DNA of 64,000 nucleotides. Origin: UBA1429 sp964482225. Its GTDB lineage: Bacteria > Chloroflexota > Anaerolineae > UBA1429. The position numbers were made by a program, and so were the translations under genes. Shown piece by piece: positions 44,179 to 52,811 of the stretch. The stretch covers positions 1 through 64,000 of the forward strand of contig CAYZWT010000012.1 in the NCBI GenBank assembly GCA_964482225.1, given 5' to 3'. Within the stretch, counting starts at the first letter, position 1. Every line of letters starts with the position of its first letter. The notes under the pieces are model-generated. The model had not been told where the DNA came from. It saw nothing but the letters and a program-made list of their open reading frames with translations, and ran no database searches.

Positions 44179-45381
44179 ATGAGGCAATTTTGGGCCAAGA
44201 TGGATCGCTCAATTTGGAGCTCTCATCTGTTGCTGCTGGTGATTTCGGTCTTTTTCGTGAATTTTGGACAGGGGCTCTTTCAAGGCGCCAGCACCAACTA
44301 TTTCGTAGATACGCTGCACCTGAGCGATACCCAGGTGCTTTGGTTGCAGGGCATCCGCGAGGTGCCTGGCCTGCTGCTGATCGCCATCGCCGCCGCCACG
44401 ATGCACTGGCCCCTGGTGCGGCGAGCCGCGCTCTCCATCCTACTGATGGGGGTCGGGTACGGCCTGTACGCCGTCATCAATTCATACATCGCCCTGGTGG
44501 CCATGGCCCTGACGGCCAGTCTCGGATTCCACGCCTGGGTGCCGTTGCAGGCCAGCCTGGGCATGGGGCTGGCGGCCCGAGAACACTCGGGTCGGGTGAT
44601 GGGCATCCTGGCCGCCTCGCGCTCCCTGGCCATCATCGTTGGCATGGGCGGGCTGGCCATTGTATCGCGCCTGTTCGCCGATATTTCGCTGCGTTTTTAC
44701 TATGTCCTGGGCGGCGGCTTGATCGTTCTGGCCGCTTATCTCTTGACCCGCCTGCCCAAAGACCTGGGCGCTGCCAACGGCAGCCAGCCGCGCATGCTCG
44801 TGAAACGCCGCTATTGGCTGTACTATGTCTTGACCCTGTTCGAAGGCGTGCGCACCCAGGTTTTCAGCGCCTTTGGCACGTTGGTACTGGTCAAGGAGTT
44901 CGATCTACAGGTCTGGCAGATCAGCCTGGTGCTGCTGGCCAGCGGCGTGGTCAATCTGCTGGCGGCGCCGATCATGGGCAAGCTGCTGGATCACTGGGGC
45001 GAGCGCAGGGTCCTGTCCATCGGCTATGTCCTGCTGGCCCTGGGCTTTGCAGGGTACGCCACTTTGAGGAACCCCTGGCTGCTCAGCGGCGCGCTGGTAT
45101 TCATCAACATGCTCCTGCTGTGCAGCATGGGACTCTCGACTTATGTCAACCGCATCGCGCCCCGTGAGGAGCTGACGCCCACCCTTTCGGCGGGGGTGAG
45201 CTTTAACCACATCACCTCCGTCGCCATGTCCTTTGTGGCGGGCTCGTTGATGGGCATCGCCGGCTATCAGGCGGTGGCCTGGGGAGCGGTGGGGATCATC
45301 CTGCTCTCGGTGCCCTTTGCCCTGGCGATCCGCACCGATACTGAGGCTGTGCGGCAGGCGAGCCCGGCCACGGCGCGATAG
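44179..45381 (+). CDS. Major facilitator superfamily transporter
   Basis: A 400-residue polytopic membrane protein with about 11-12 hydrophobic segments (from SSHLLLLVISVFFVNFGQGLF to VAWGAVGIILLSVPFALAI) and a basic loop after segment 6, as in MFS carriers. The substrate cannot be told. ATG 44179 follows CAGGAGGG; the frame is open to 44020. It is divergent from hcp and has its own terminator at 45407. Confidence 0.82.
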   Translation: MRQFWAKMDRSIWSSHLLLLVISVFFVNFGQGLFQGASTNYFVDTLHLSDTQVLWLQGIREVPGLLLIAIAAATMHWPLVRRAALSILLMGVGYGLYAVINSYIALVAMALTASLGFHAWVPLQASLGMGLAAREHSGRVMGILAASRSLAIIVGMGGLAIVSRLFADISLRFYYVLGGGLIVLAAYLLTRLPKDLGAANGSQPRMLVKRRYWLYYVLTLFEGVRTQVFSAFGTLVLVKEFDLQVWQISLVLLASGVVNLLAAPIMGKLLDHWGERRVLSIGYVLLALGFAGYATLRNPWLLSGALVFINMLLLCSMGLSTYVNRIAPREELTPTLSAGVSFNHITSVAMSFVAGSLMGIAGYQAVAWGAVGIILLSVPFALAIRTDTEAVRQASPATAR

Positions 45382-45406
45382 CGGCACTGCAGGACAAGCC
45401 ATCTGG

Positions 45407-45442
45407 GGAGCGCGAACGGCTCGTTCGCGCTCCACGCTTTTT
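45407..45442 (+). terminator. Terminator of the MFS transporter gene
   Basis: GGAGCGCGAACG (45407-45418) pairs perfectly with CGTTCGCGCTCC (45422-45433), followed by ACGC and TTTTT. Confidence 0.88.
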
Positions 45443-45543
45443 GCGCGGACCTGCAATCAGCAAACAAAGCGCAGCTTTGTCCTGGCCGAAGGCCGGAGCC
45501 CGAGTCCCGCCTGGAAGAGCCCTTGACGCTGCTTTGCAGCGTA

Positions 45544-45562
45544 GGCGGGCGAGACGCCCGCC
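45544..45562. repeat. GC-rich palindrome in the gap before tauE
   Basis: GGCGGGCG (45544-45551) pairs with CGCCCGCC (45555-45562) and is followed by CTCC. The 370-base gap 45382-45751 otherwise contains only the terminator at 45407 and the promoter at 45684. Confidence 0.5.
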
Positions 45563-45683
45563 CTCCATAGCCGAGTCTGTGTGCTCGCCGATCGCAGGAT
45601 ATACGCATCACCGTCCTGAGCAGTTGGGAACCCATCCCCTCAAATCTGAGCAGCTACCTTGTAGTATGCCACAGAACCGCCAC

Positions 45684-45711
45684 TTGTCAGCCTACCCCGC
45701 ATTCCTATAAT
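45684..45711 (+). promoter_or_regulatory. Promoter of the TauE/SafE gene
   Basis: TTGTCA (45684-45689) and TATAAT (45706-45711) are separated by 16 bases, 40 bases before the ATG. Confidence 0.75.
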
Positions 45712-45751
45712 CCACGGTTGGTTCGATATCCCATCACGTCAAGGAGAGAGC

Positions 45752-46531
45752 ATGGAGATCACCTGGGTTCGCATCATCATCATCCTGGTTGCGGGGTTTG
45801 TCTCGGGCGTGATGAACACGCTGGCCGGGGGCGGCTCGTTCATCGGGCTGGCGGCCCTGGATCTGACCGGCCTCTCCAGCATCATGGCCAACGGCAGCAA
45901 CCGCGTGGCGATTCTGGCCCAGGATATCGTGGCGGTAGCGGGCTTTCGAAGCAAGGGCCTCTCCAGCTTTCGCGCCAGCCTGCACTTTGCCATCCCCGCG
46001 CTGTTCGGCTCCATCCTGGGCGCCGTTATTGTCGTGAACATGCGCGAGGACGTGTTCCAGCGCGTCCTGGGCGTCGTCATGCTGGTCATGTTTGTGATCC
46101 TGATCCTCAACCCCAAGAAATGGCTCGAAGGGCGCCCTGTGGAGATGACCCTCACCCGCCGCTTGCTCTCGTATCTGGTGTTCTTTGGCGTCGGCATCTA
46201 TGGCGGGGCCATCCAGGCGGGCATTGGCATCCTGATGATCGTCAGCCTGGTGCTGACCGCGGGGTTGGACCTGGTCAAGGCCAATGTGCACAAGGTCTTT
46301 ATCGGGGGCGTGTACACGATCTTTGCCCTGGGGGTGTTCGCCTTGCAGGGGCAGGTGCACTGGGGGCTGGGCCTGGTGTTGGCCGTCGGCAACGGCGTGG
46401 GCGCCTGGTTCAGCAGCCGGCTGGCCGCGACCAAAGGGCAAGTGGTGGTGCGCTGGGCGCTGGGCGTCGCCCTGGTGGTGTTGAGCGTCCGCTATCTGGG
46501 GCTGACCCAGTACCTGGGGCTCAATTTCTAG
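45752..46531 (+). CDS. TauE/SafE family membrane transporter
   Basis: A 259-residue membrane protein with ~8 hydrophobic segments and the family hallmarks NTLAGGGSFIGLAAL near the N-terminus and GGAIQAGIGILMI in the middle. Family members export sulfite or organosulfonate-related anions; the substrate here is not known. ATG follows AAGGAGAG. Its last 4 bases overlap the end of the convergent pyrK. Confidence 0.86.
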   Translation: MEITWVRIIIILVAGFVSGVMNTLAGGGSFIGLAALDLTGLSSIMANGSNRVAILAQDIVAVAGFRSKGLSSFRASLHFAIPALFGSILGAVIVVNMREDVFQRVLGVVMLVMFVILILNPKKWLEGRPVEMTLTRRLLSYLVFFGVGIYGGAIQAGIGILMIVSLVLTAGLDLVKANVHKVFIGGVYTIFALGVFALQGQVHWGLGLVLAVGNGVGAWFSSRLAATKGQVVVRWALGVALVVLSVRYLGLTQYLGLNF

Positions 46532-47277
46532 CCCAGCGTGGGCTCTAGCAGGCAAAGGACCTCATCTACCGGGAACACGGGGCCATCCCTGCAGACCAGC
46601 CGGTCGCCGCAGGTGCAGTTGCCGCACACGCCAAACCCACATTTCATGGCGCGCTCCAGGCTGAGGTAGAGGGGTGTGGCGCCGCCCGCCATGCGTCGCG
46701 CCAAGGCCCGCAGCATGACCTCGGGGCCGCAAGCGCAGACGAGATCGGGCCAACCGGCGGCCAGGGCGGGCTCCAGGGCATCCAGGGCCGTGCCCGCCAT
46801 CCCCGCCGAGCCGTCGTCAGTGGCCAGCAGCAGCTCGCAGCCCAATCCGGCAAAGCGCCAGGGCAGCATCAGTTGGTCGCTACTGCGGGCGCCCAGGGCC
46901 ACCCGCACGGCGGCCCCCACAGCCAGGGCGCGCTTGGCCAGCAGCGTCAGCGAGGCGACGCCGCTGCCTCCCCCGGCCAGCAGCAACCGCTCGCCCTTGA
47001 CAGGAAACCCCCGCCCAAAGGGGCCGCGCACCCACAGCCGGTCTCCCGGCCCACACGCCGCCAGGGCGCGGGTAAAGGGTCCCACCACGCGCACGGTCAT
47101 GCTCAAGGGATCGTCGTCCATCACAGCCAGAGGACGCTCCTCAATGCCCGGCAACCACACCATGACGAACTGGCCCGGCTCGGCGGCCAGCGCCCCGTCC
47201 AGAATCAGGGTCGCGCCCACGGCCCCCTCGGGCCGCCGCTCCACGATGCGATAGGTGCGATAGATGGCATCAGACAT
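46528..47277 (-). CDS. pyrK: Dihydroorotate dehydrogenase electron transfer subunit
   Basis: A 249-residue FAD/[2Fe-2S] protein passing electrons from PyrD to NAD. FAD-binding residues lie in ERPLAVMDDD and the Gly-rich LLLAGGGSGVASL; cysteines of the 2Fe-2S cluster are in MKCGFGVCGNCTCG and LVCRDGPVF. Start overlaps the end of pyrD by 8 bases, the usual pairing of class 1B enzymes. Last gene of the pyr operon. Confidence 0.92.
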   Translation of the reverse strand: MSDAIYRTYRIVERRPEGAVGATLILDGALAAEPGQFVMVWLPGIEERPLAVMDDDPLSMTVRVVGPFTRALAACGPGDRLWVRGPFGRGFPVKGERLLLAGGGSGVASLTLLAKRALAVGAAVRVALGARSSDQLMLPWRFAGLGCELLLATDDGSAGMAGTALDALEPALAAGWPDLVCACGPEVMLRALARRMAGGATPLYLSLERAMKCGFGVCGNCTCGDRLVCRDGPVFPVDEVLCLLEPTLG

Positions 47278-48199
47278 GGGCGCACCCGCGAATCTCGTCC
47301 AAAGAAGCCACCCCCTCGCGCTCCATCCACGCCTCCATCTCGGTCAGTACCCGCGCGAACACGGCGTCCCCCTCGTCATAGAGGGCCGAGCCGATGCCCA
47401 CGGCGGCGGCCCCCGCCATGACCATCTCCAGGGCGTCGCGCCCGCTGGCGACGCCGCCTGTGCCGATGATGGGCAGCTCCAGGACCGCCGCCAGCTCATA
47501 GACGCAGCGCACGGCCACAGGCCGCAGCGCCGGCCCCGATAGGCCCCCCACCCGATTCGACAGGATGGGGCGTCGCGCCTCCAGGTCTATCAACATGCCC
47601 GGCCCCAGGGTGTTGCCCACGGTGAGGCCATCGGCCCCCGCCGCCGCCACGGCCCGCCCCACGGCCAGTAGCTCGGTGGCGTTGGGCGAGAGCTTGACCA
47701 GCAGCGGCCCCGGATAGACAGCGCGCACTGCCTCCGTCACCTGGGCCGCCGCCAGCGGCTCCAGGGCAAAGGGGCGCCCGAACTCGCTCTGGACGTTGGG
47801 GCAGGAGATGTTGAGCTCAATGATCTCGGGCCCGGCCTGGGCCACGATGCCCACCGCCTCGGCAAAGGCGGCGGGGGTATCGCCAAAGACGCTGGCGATC
47901 AGGACGGCGCCCGTGCCGACCATCTCGGCGCGGGCATGCACGAGCTCGTCGCGCTCGGCGGCGGCGCCCGGGTTCGAGAGGCCCACGGCGTTGATCAGCC
48001 CGTGGCCCCAGTGCAGCACCGTGGGGTTGGGGTGCCCCGCGCGCGGCTCCAGGCTACACGACTTGGACGTTACGGCGCCCGCGCCCGCTCGCGCAGCGCG
48101 GGCCAGGGTGCCCGCCGCGCTGCCCCAGATGCCGGAGGCCAGCACCAGGGGGTTGCGCAGGCGCACGCCCGCCAGCTCGACGCTCAGGTCCCTCGCCAC
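47270..48199 (-). CDS. pyrD: Dihydroorotate dehydrogenase, class 1B catalytic subunit
   Basis: A 309-residue FMN-binding TIM barrel oxidising dihydroorotate to orotate. Active-site Cys lies in LNISCPNV, typical of class 1; NPLVLASGIWG and IGTGGVASGRDALEM are conserved. GTG start at 48199, 9 bases after pyrFE. PyrK next to it indicates the NAD-linked 1B type. Confidence 0.94.
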   Translation of the reverse strand: MARDLSVELAGVRLRNPLVLASGIWGSAAGTLARAARAGAGAVTSKSCSLEPRAGHPNPTVLHWGHGLINAVGLSNPGAAAERDELVHARAEMVGTGAVLIASVFGDTPAAFAEAVGIVAQAGPEIIELNISCPNVQSEFGRPFALEPLAAAQVTEAVRAVYPGPLLVKLSPNATELLAVGRAVAAAGADGLTVGNTLGPGMLIDLEARRPILSNRVGGLSGPALRPVAVRCVYELAAVLELPIIGTGGVASGRDALEMVMAGAAAVGIGSALYDEGDAVFARVLTEMEAWMEREGVASLDEIRGCAHV

Positions 48200-48208
48200 G
48201 GCGCGCCC

Positions 48209-49621
48209 CTACGCCTCTCCGGCCAGGTAGCGTTCGACCCGCGTTTGGGTCTCGCGGTCCAGCTTGTTGGCCGCCACCAGCAGGGCCACGATCTCGCGCA
48301 AGGTGACAGCGGCGTGCAGCCGCAGACCGTGGCGCGCCAGGTCCTCAGCGCCGCCCTGCTCCCGGTCAATCAACACCACCACATCCTCGACCACCAGCCC
48401 CGCCTCTTGGAGGGGCGCGGCGGCTTCGAGCTTGCTGCCGCCGCTGCTGATCAGGTCGTCCACCAGCACCACGCGCTCGCCAGCCTGATACTCGCCCTCG
48501 ATCTGCCGCCGGGTGCCATAGCTCTTGACCTCGCGCCGGGGGTAGATCAGGGGATCGCGGGTTTGCAGCGCTACCGCTGTGCCGATGGGCAGCCCGGCAT
48601 AGGGGATGGCGGCGATGCGTTGGTAATCCAGCCCTTTGAGCAGCCGTGCATACTCGGCGGCGGCCAACTCTAGCAACTGGGGCGAGATCACCAGGCGGCG
48701 CAGGTCTACATAGATGGGCGAGTGGGCGCCCGAGTGCAGCACGAAATCGCCCAGTTGCACGCAGCCCGATTCGAACAGGGCCAGGGCCAGCCGCGAGAGG
48801 CGCGCCTGGCGGGCCTGCTCGGCGCTGGAGGGACCTGACAACGCCGCCGCGCGGGCGCGGTTGATGGCGTCGCGGGTCTCCAGGGCGGCCTGGCGCGGGT
48901 CATCGGCATAGAGGATGCCCCGCGACGAGTTGACCACCAGCCCCAGGCCGTCAGAACGCAGGCCGGCTCGCAGGGCCGCATCGAGATCGCCGCCCTGGGC
49001 GCCCACGCCGGGCACCAGGAACCAGGTCTTGGGCCAGGCGGCGCGGATCTCGGCCATGTCCTCTGGATAGGTGGCGCCGATCACCAGGCCGATCTCTTGT
49101 CCCTTGGCCCATTCGCCCGCCAGCTCGGCCACCCGCCGGTAGAGGGGCACGCCATACTGGGACCAATCCTGTAGCTCGCCCGCGCCCGGGTTGCTCGTCT
49201 TGCAGAGCAGGAACACGCCCCTATCCTGATAGGCCAGAAAGGGCGCCACGCCATCGCTGCCCAGGTAGGGGTTGATGGTCACGGCGTCCACGCCCAGTTC
49301 GTCATACACGGCGCGGGCATAGGCCGCCGCCGTGGAAGAGATGTCGTTGCGTTTGGCATCCAGGATAACCGGCGTATCGGGCGGGATGGCGGCCAGGGTC
49401 TCGCGCAGGGCGTCCCAGCCCGGCTGGCCCAGGGCCTCGAAAAAGGCGATATTGGGCTTGAACACCGCCGCCAGGTCCGCCGTCTGCTCGATGATTCCGC
49501 GCATGAACGCGCCCACCGTCGCATAGCCCTCGGGCAACGCCCCTGGGTGGGGATCCAGCCCGACGCACAGCAGGCTGTTACGCCGCGCGATGCTCGCCTC
49601 CAGTTTGCTCCAAAAACCCAT
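48209..49621 (-). CDS. pyrFE: Bifunctional orotidine-5'-phosphate decarboxylase / orotate phosphoribosyltransferase (PyrF-PyrE fusion)
   Basis: A 470-residue fusion catalysing the last two steps to UMP. Residues 1-~270 are a type 2 OMP decarboxylase (LCVGLDPHP, catalytic VILDAKRNDISSTAAAYA, FLVPGVGAQGGD). Residues ~285-470 are orotate phosphoribosyltransferase (IAAIPYAGLPIGTAVAL, PRPP loop VVLVDDLISSGGSK). The order is the reverse of eukaryotic UMP synthase. It sits between pyrB and pyrD in the operon, 20 and 9 bases away. Confidence 0.93.
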   Translation of the reverse strand: MGFWSKLEASIARRNSLLCVGLDPHPGALPEGYATVGAFMRGIIEQTADLAAVFKPNIAFFEALGQPGWDALRETLAAIPPDTPVILDAKRNDISSTAAAYARAVYDELGVDAVTINPYLGSDGVAPFLAYQDRGVFLLCKTSNPGAGELQDWSQYGVPLYRRVAELAGEWAKGQEIGLVIGATYPEDMAEIRAAWPKTWFLVPGVGAQGGDLDAALRAGLRSDGLGLVVNSSRGILYADDPRQAALETRDAINRARAAALSGPSSAEQARQARLSRLALALFESGCVQLGDFVLHSGAHSPIYVDLRRLVISPQLLELAAAEYARLLKGLDYQRIAAIPYAGLPIGTAVALQTRDPLIYPRREVKSYGTRRQIEGEYQAGERVVLVDDLISSGGSKLEAAAPLQEAGLVVEDVVVLIDREQGGAEDLARHGLRLHAAVTLREIVALLVAANKLDRETQTRVERYLAGEA

Positions 49622-49641
49622 GCTCTTTTTCCCCCTTGCTC

Positions 49642-50619
49642 TCAGGCTTTGCCCAGCACGGCGGCCAAGAGCGCCATGCGGATATACATGCCGTTCTCCA
49701 TCTGCCGGAAATAGGCCGCGCGGGGATCATTGTCCACGTCATAGTGGATCTCGCCCACCCTGGGCAGAGGGTGCATCAGCGCCATGCGCTCCTTGGCCCG
49801 CGTCATCACCTCCGGCGTCACCACGTAATAGTCCTTGACCTCTTCATAGAGGGCGAGATCATCAAAGCGCTCCTTTTGCACCCGCGTCACATAGATCACG
49901 TCGGCCTCGCCGATGATCTCCTCCAGCTTGTCGGTCTCGTGTACGGTGCGGCCCTCGACGGCCAGCTCATGCTTGATCTCCTCGGGCAGGCGCAGGATCT
50001 CGGGGGCGACAAAGGTGAGCTCGGCATCGTACAGGCGCAGCAGGCGCGCCAGCGAGTGCACCGTGCGGCCATACTTGAGATCGCCCACCATCGCCACATG
50101 CAGCCCATCCACCCGGCCCAGCTCGCTATAGATGGTATACAGGTCCAGCAGCCCCTGGGTGGGGTGCTCGCCGGCGCCGTCGCCCGCGCTGATGACCGGC
50201 TTGCTGGCATAGCGCGCCGCCACAGCCGAGGCGCCGATCTCCGGGTGGCGCAGGACGATCACATCGGCATAGCATTCCAGGGTGCGGATCGTATCGGGCA
50301 GCGACTCGCCCTTGCTGACCGAGGAGTACTGGACACCGTGGATGGGGATCACCGAGCCGCCGAGCCGTTCCATGGCGGCGATGAACGAAGAGGAGGTGCG
50401 GGTGCTGGGCTCGTAGAACAGATTGCCCAGCACGTGGCCCTTGAGCAGGTCGGTGGCGCCCACGCGCTTGACGAGGCTGCGCATCTCGTCGGCCACCTTG
50501 AAGATGTAGGTCAGGTCGGGCCGGGTAAACTGGTTGACGGAGACAATGTCCCGACCGTAAAAGCTGTGCTGGCGATTGGGCGCCAGCCCGACGATCTTTT
50601 GGGCTCCATTCTCTGTCAT
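49642..50619 (-). CDS. pyrB: Aspartate carbamoyltransferase catalytic chain
   Basis: A 325-residue enzyme making carbamoyl-aspartate. Carbamoyl-phosphate site FYEPSTRTSSSF, HPTQGLLDLYTI and HPLPRVGEI are intact; K-E-S of the 80s loop is in SVSKGESLPDT. No regulatory chain gene (pyrI) adjoins it. Second gene of the operon, 33 bases from pyrC. Confidence 0.95.
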   Translation of the reverse strand: MTENGAQKIVGLAPNRQHSFYGRDIVSVNQFTRPDLTYIFKVADEMRSLVKRVGATDLLKGHVLGNLFYEPSTRTSSSFIAAMERLGGSVIPIHGVQYSSVSKGESLPDTIRTLECYADVIVLRHPEIGASAVAARYASKPVISAGDGAGEHPTQGLLDLYTIYSELGRVDGLHVAMVGDLKYGRTVHSLARLLRLYDAELTFVAPEILRLPEEIKHELAVEGRTVHETDKLEEIIGEADVIYVTRVQKERFDDLALYEEVKDYYVVTPEVMTRAKERMALMHPLPRVGEIHYDVDNDPRAAYFRQMENGMYIRMALLAAVLGKA

Positions 50620-50652
50620 GGCTCTCCTACCCTTTTTGTGTGCAGACAGGCA

Positions 50653-51720
50653 TCACTCCGTTGTGCGCACCAGGGGCCGCCCATAGCCTGGGGCCACCAG
50701 CAGCTCGTCCCGCCGCCAGATCACCTGCCCCCGCAGCGCCACCGTTTCGACCTCGCCCAGGCCCCACTGCTCCGCAAAGGGCGACCAGCCGCAGCGGGTG
50801 TGGTAGCCATCCAGCGGCAGCCGGTAGCGCCCGCGCGAGAGGTCCACGGTCACCTTGCTGGCGGGGGCGGCCAGGCCATAGACGCGCAATGGGTTCGTGT
50901 ACACTAGATCGAAAAAGCGCTCATAGGTCAGCCGCCCCTCCTCCACAGCTGCCAACAGCAGCGGCAAGGTGGTTTCCAGGCCGGGCACGCCCGGCGGCGG
51001 GTTCGAGAGCACTTTTTCCAGGCGTGTGTGGGGCGCGTGATCCGTGGCGATCAGATCCACCAGGTGGAGCCGCTCCCAGAACAGCGTCCGAGCCCTGGGC
51101 GAAACCAGGGGAGGCTTCATCTGGGCCATGGCGCCCAGCTTGGTTAGCGCATCGTGGGACAGAAAGAGGTGATGGGGCGTCACCTCGCAGGTGACGTTGA
51201 TGCCGCCCTGGCGTGCGTCGTCAATCACCAGCAGATCATCCGGGTGGGGCACGTGGCACACGTGCAGATGGCGGCCATAGCGCTCGGCCAGGTCCAGGGC
51301 CAGGGGGATAGAGGCGCTCTCGGCATGGACGGCGATGGGGCCGGGGCCCGGCCACGCCTCAAAGGTCTCGGCCAAGGCGCGGGGCTCGCGGTTGGTCAGG
51401 TTGCCAAAGGTCTCGTCCAGGTAGAGCTTGAGGCCCGCCGCCTGGGACGCCATGGCGACCAGGTCGTCCAGGTGCGTTCCATCGGTGCCAGCAAAAAGGC
51501 CGTAGTCGGCTACGGCCTTGGCGGCAAAGATCGCCTGCTTGGCGATGAATCGTTCGGCTCGGGTGATGGGCGGTGTGTTGTTGGGCATATCCAACACCCC
51601 CACCACGCCCCCGGCCAGCGCCGCAACGGTGCCCGAGAGGGCGTCCTCCTTGTGGATCGCGCCGGGATCTCGGAGGTGCACATGCGCATCAATGATGCCG
51701 GGGAAAACAAGAGCACTCAT
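50653..51720 (-). CDS. pyrC: Dihydroorotase
   Basis: A 355-residue zinc amidohydrolase cyclising carbamoyl-aspartate. Metal ligands: DAHVHLRDPG at the very N-terminus, the Lys of GLKLYLDETFGN, HVCHVPHPDD, and the Asp of LIATDHAPHT. It begins MSALVFPGIIDAHVH, so the ~45-residue beta-sandwich strand segment that precedes this motif in most class I enzymes is missing. First gene of the pyr operon. Confidence 0.93.
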   Translation of the reverse strand: MSALVFPGIIDAHVHLRDPGAIHKEDALSGTVAALAGGVVGVLDMPNNTPPITRAERFIAKQAIFAAKAVADYGLFAGTDGTHLDDLVAMASQAAGLKLYLDETFGNLTNREPRALAETFEAWPGPGPIAVHAESASIPLALDLAERYGRHLHVCHVPHPDDLLVIDDARQGGINVTCEVTPHHLFLSHDALTKLGAMAQMKPPLVSPRARTLFWERLHLVDLIATDHAPHTRLEKVLSNPPPGVPGLETTLPLLLAAVEEGRLTYERFFDLVYTNPLRVYGLAAPASKVTVDLSRGRYRLPLDGYHTRCGWSPFAEQWGLGEVETVALRGQVIWRRDELLVAPGYGRPLVRTTE

Positions 51721-51804
51721 GGGGTAAACACCCGCCTGCGGAGCAGATCAGGGAGCCCATGATCCTGGATGTGCCGCGTCCCGTTTCTGATTCCCATCCC
51801 ACCG

Positions 51805-51833
51805 ATTATAGCATGATGAGGCTAGAGAGGCAA
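51805..51833 (-). promoter_or_regulatory. Promoter of the pyr operon
   Basis: On the minus strand TTGCCT (51833-51828) and TATAAT (51810-51805) are separated by 17 bases. The leader before pyrC is ~78 bases; no PyrR-type attenuator is apparent. Confidence 0.7.
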
Positions 51834-51915
51834 CTGGAACGCGCACAAGTTCAGGGCTTGCGCCATGCCAGCCGGCGCGCCAAATCGGATGATACAGGCT
51901 TTCTTTATCCGATAT

Positions 51916-51944
51916 TTGCGCGCCGGGCCTGTAAGGTGTATACT
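51916..51944 (+). promoter_or_regulatory. Promoter of the msrA gene
   Basis: TTGCGC (51916-51921) and TATACT (51939-51944) are separated by 17 bases, 30 bases before the ATG. Confidence 0.65.
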
Positions 51945-51974
51945 TGTTCCGTTACATCAGCGATAGGAGTAACC

Positions 51975-52739
51975 ATGCCTCTCTCGCATCGCGCGCCCCG
52001 GCTCTTTATCGGCCTGCTGCTGGGCCTTGCTGCCCTACTCGCCGGTTGCCTGGGCGACGCCACACAAGGAGGGACGCTTCCGATGACAACCGGTTCTTTG
52101 CCCCCCATTGATCTGGCAGCCCCCGCCCAGTTCGAGACGGCTACCTTTGCCTTTGGTTGATTCTGGGGCGTGGATGCCCAGTTTGGGCGCCTCGAAGGCG
52201 TGATCCGCACGCGGGCCGGCTATGCGGGCGGGACGACACCCAACCCAACCTACTATGACTTGGGCGACCACTCGGAGGCCGTCCAGGTGGATTATGATCC
52301 ACAGCGGATCAGTTATACAGATCTGGCCAAGTTCTTTTGGCAGAGCCATGCTTGCGCCAGCCAATCCTTCTCCCCCCAGTACCAGAATATCCTCTTTTTC
52401 AGCACCGCAGAAGAGGAGCGCATCGCCCTGGCCACAGGAGATGAGCGCGCCGCCGAGTTGGGCGTGAGCGTGCTGACGCGCATCAAGCCGTTGACGGCGT
52501 TCTACCGGGCGGAGGACTATCATCAAAAGTACTATTTGCGCTCCGAGCCCGCTCTGCGTAACTATTATCTGGGCATCTACCCCGATGCGCAGGCATTTGT
52601 CGATTCGACCGCCACGATGCGCGTGAACAGCTATCTGGCAGGCCACGGCACCCGGGCGGGGCTCGAGGCCGAGGCAGCGCAACTGGGTTTGGCGGGCCCC
52701 GCTCTGGATCGCTTGCGCGAGGTGGTCGGGCGTCGCTGA
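51975..52739 (+). CDS. msrA: Lipoprotein peptide-methionine (S)-S-oxide reductase with predicted selenocysteine (Sec62)
   Basis: 254 residues if TGA 52158-52160 is read as Sec. The N-terminus is a signal peptide with lipobox LLAGC (Cys25). Then ATFAFG-U-FWGVDAQF aligns the TGA with the catalytic Cys of the MsrA motif GCFWG. Downstream conserved MsrA parts continue in the same frame: TRAGYAGG, GDHSEAVQVDYDP, FFWQSHACASQSF, FYRAEDYHQKYYL. Nothing else is broken, so pseudogenisation by one exact-position stop is unlikely. A SECIS-like hairpin follows at 52163-52194. HACAS offers a possible resolving Cys. ATG 51975 has AGGAG at 6 bases. The gene ends at TGA 52737-52739 with a hairpin after it. 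Selenocysteine machinery genes are not in the window. Confidence 0.85.
52158..52194 (+). promoter_or_regulatory. Sec codon TGA and candidate bacterial SECIS hairpin
   Basis: TGA is 52158-52160. GCCCA (52176-52180) pairs with TGGGC (52184-52188) around loop GTT, about 20 nt from the TGA and with a G first in the loop, as bacterial SECIS rules ask. A lower stem 52164-52170 with 52188-52194 (two G-U pairs) can form as an alternative or extension, leaving a bulge TGGATG. The hairpin lies inside the coding sequence, as in other bacterial selenoprotein genes. Confidence 0.65.
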
Positions 52740-52771
52740 CCGCCCCTGCTCTCACGCGCCCTGCATCTGGA

Positions 52772-52804
52772 ACACAGGCACAGAGACCTTTTCCGTGCCT
52801 GTGT
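52772..52804 (+). terminator. 3' hairpin of msrA
   Basis: ACACAGGCAC (52772-52781) pairs perfectly with GTGCCTGTGT (52795-52804), 33 bases after the stop. Confidence 0.65.
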
Positions 52805-52811
52805 CTTGATA

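Noticed and set aside
51975..52739. Reading msrA as a pseudogene or sequencing error
   Set aside because: The only interruption is TGA at the catalytic Cys position, all other MsrA motifs are intact in the same frame, and a SECIS-like hairpin follows. Sec decoding explains more.
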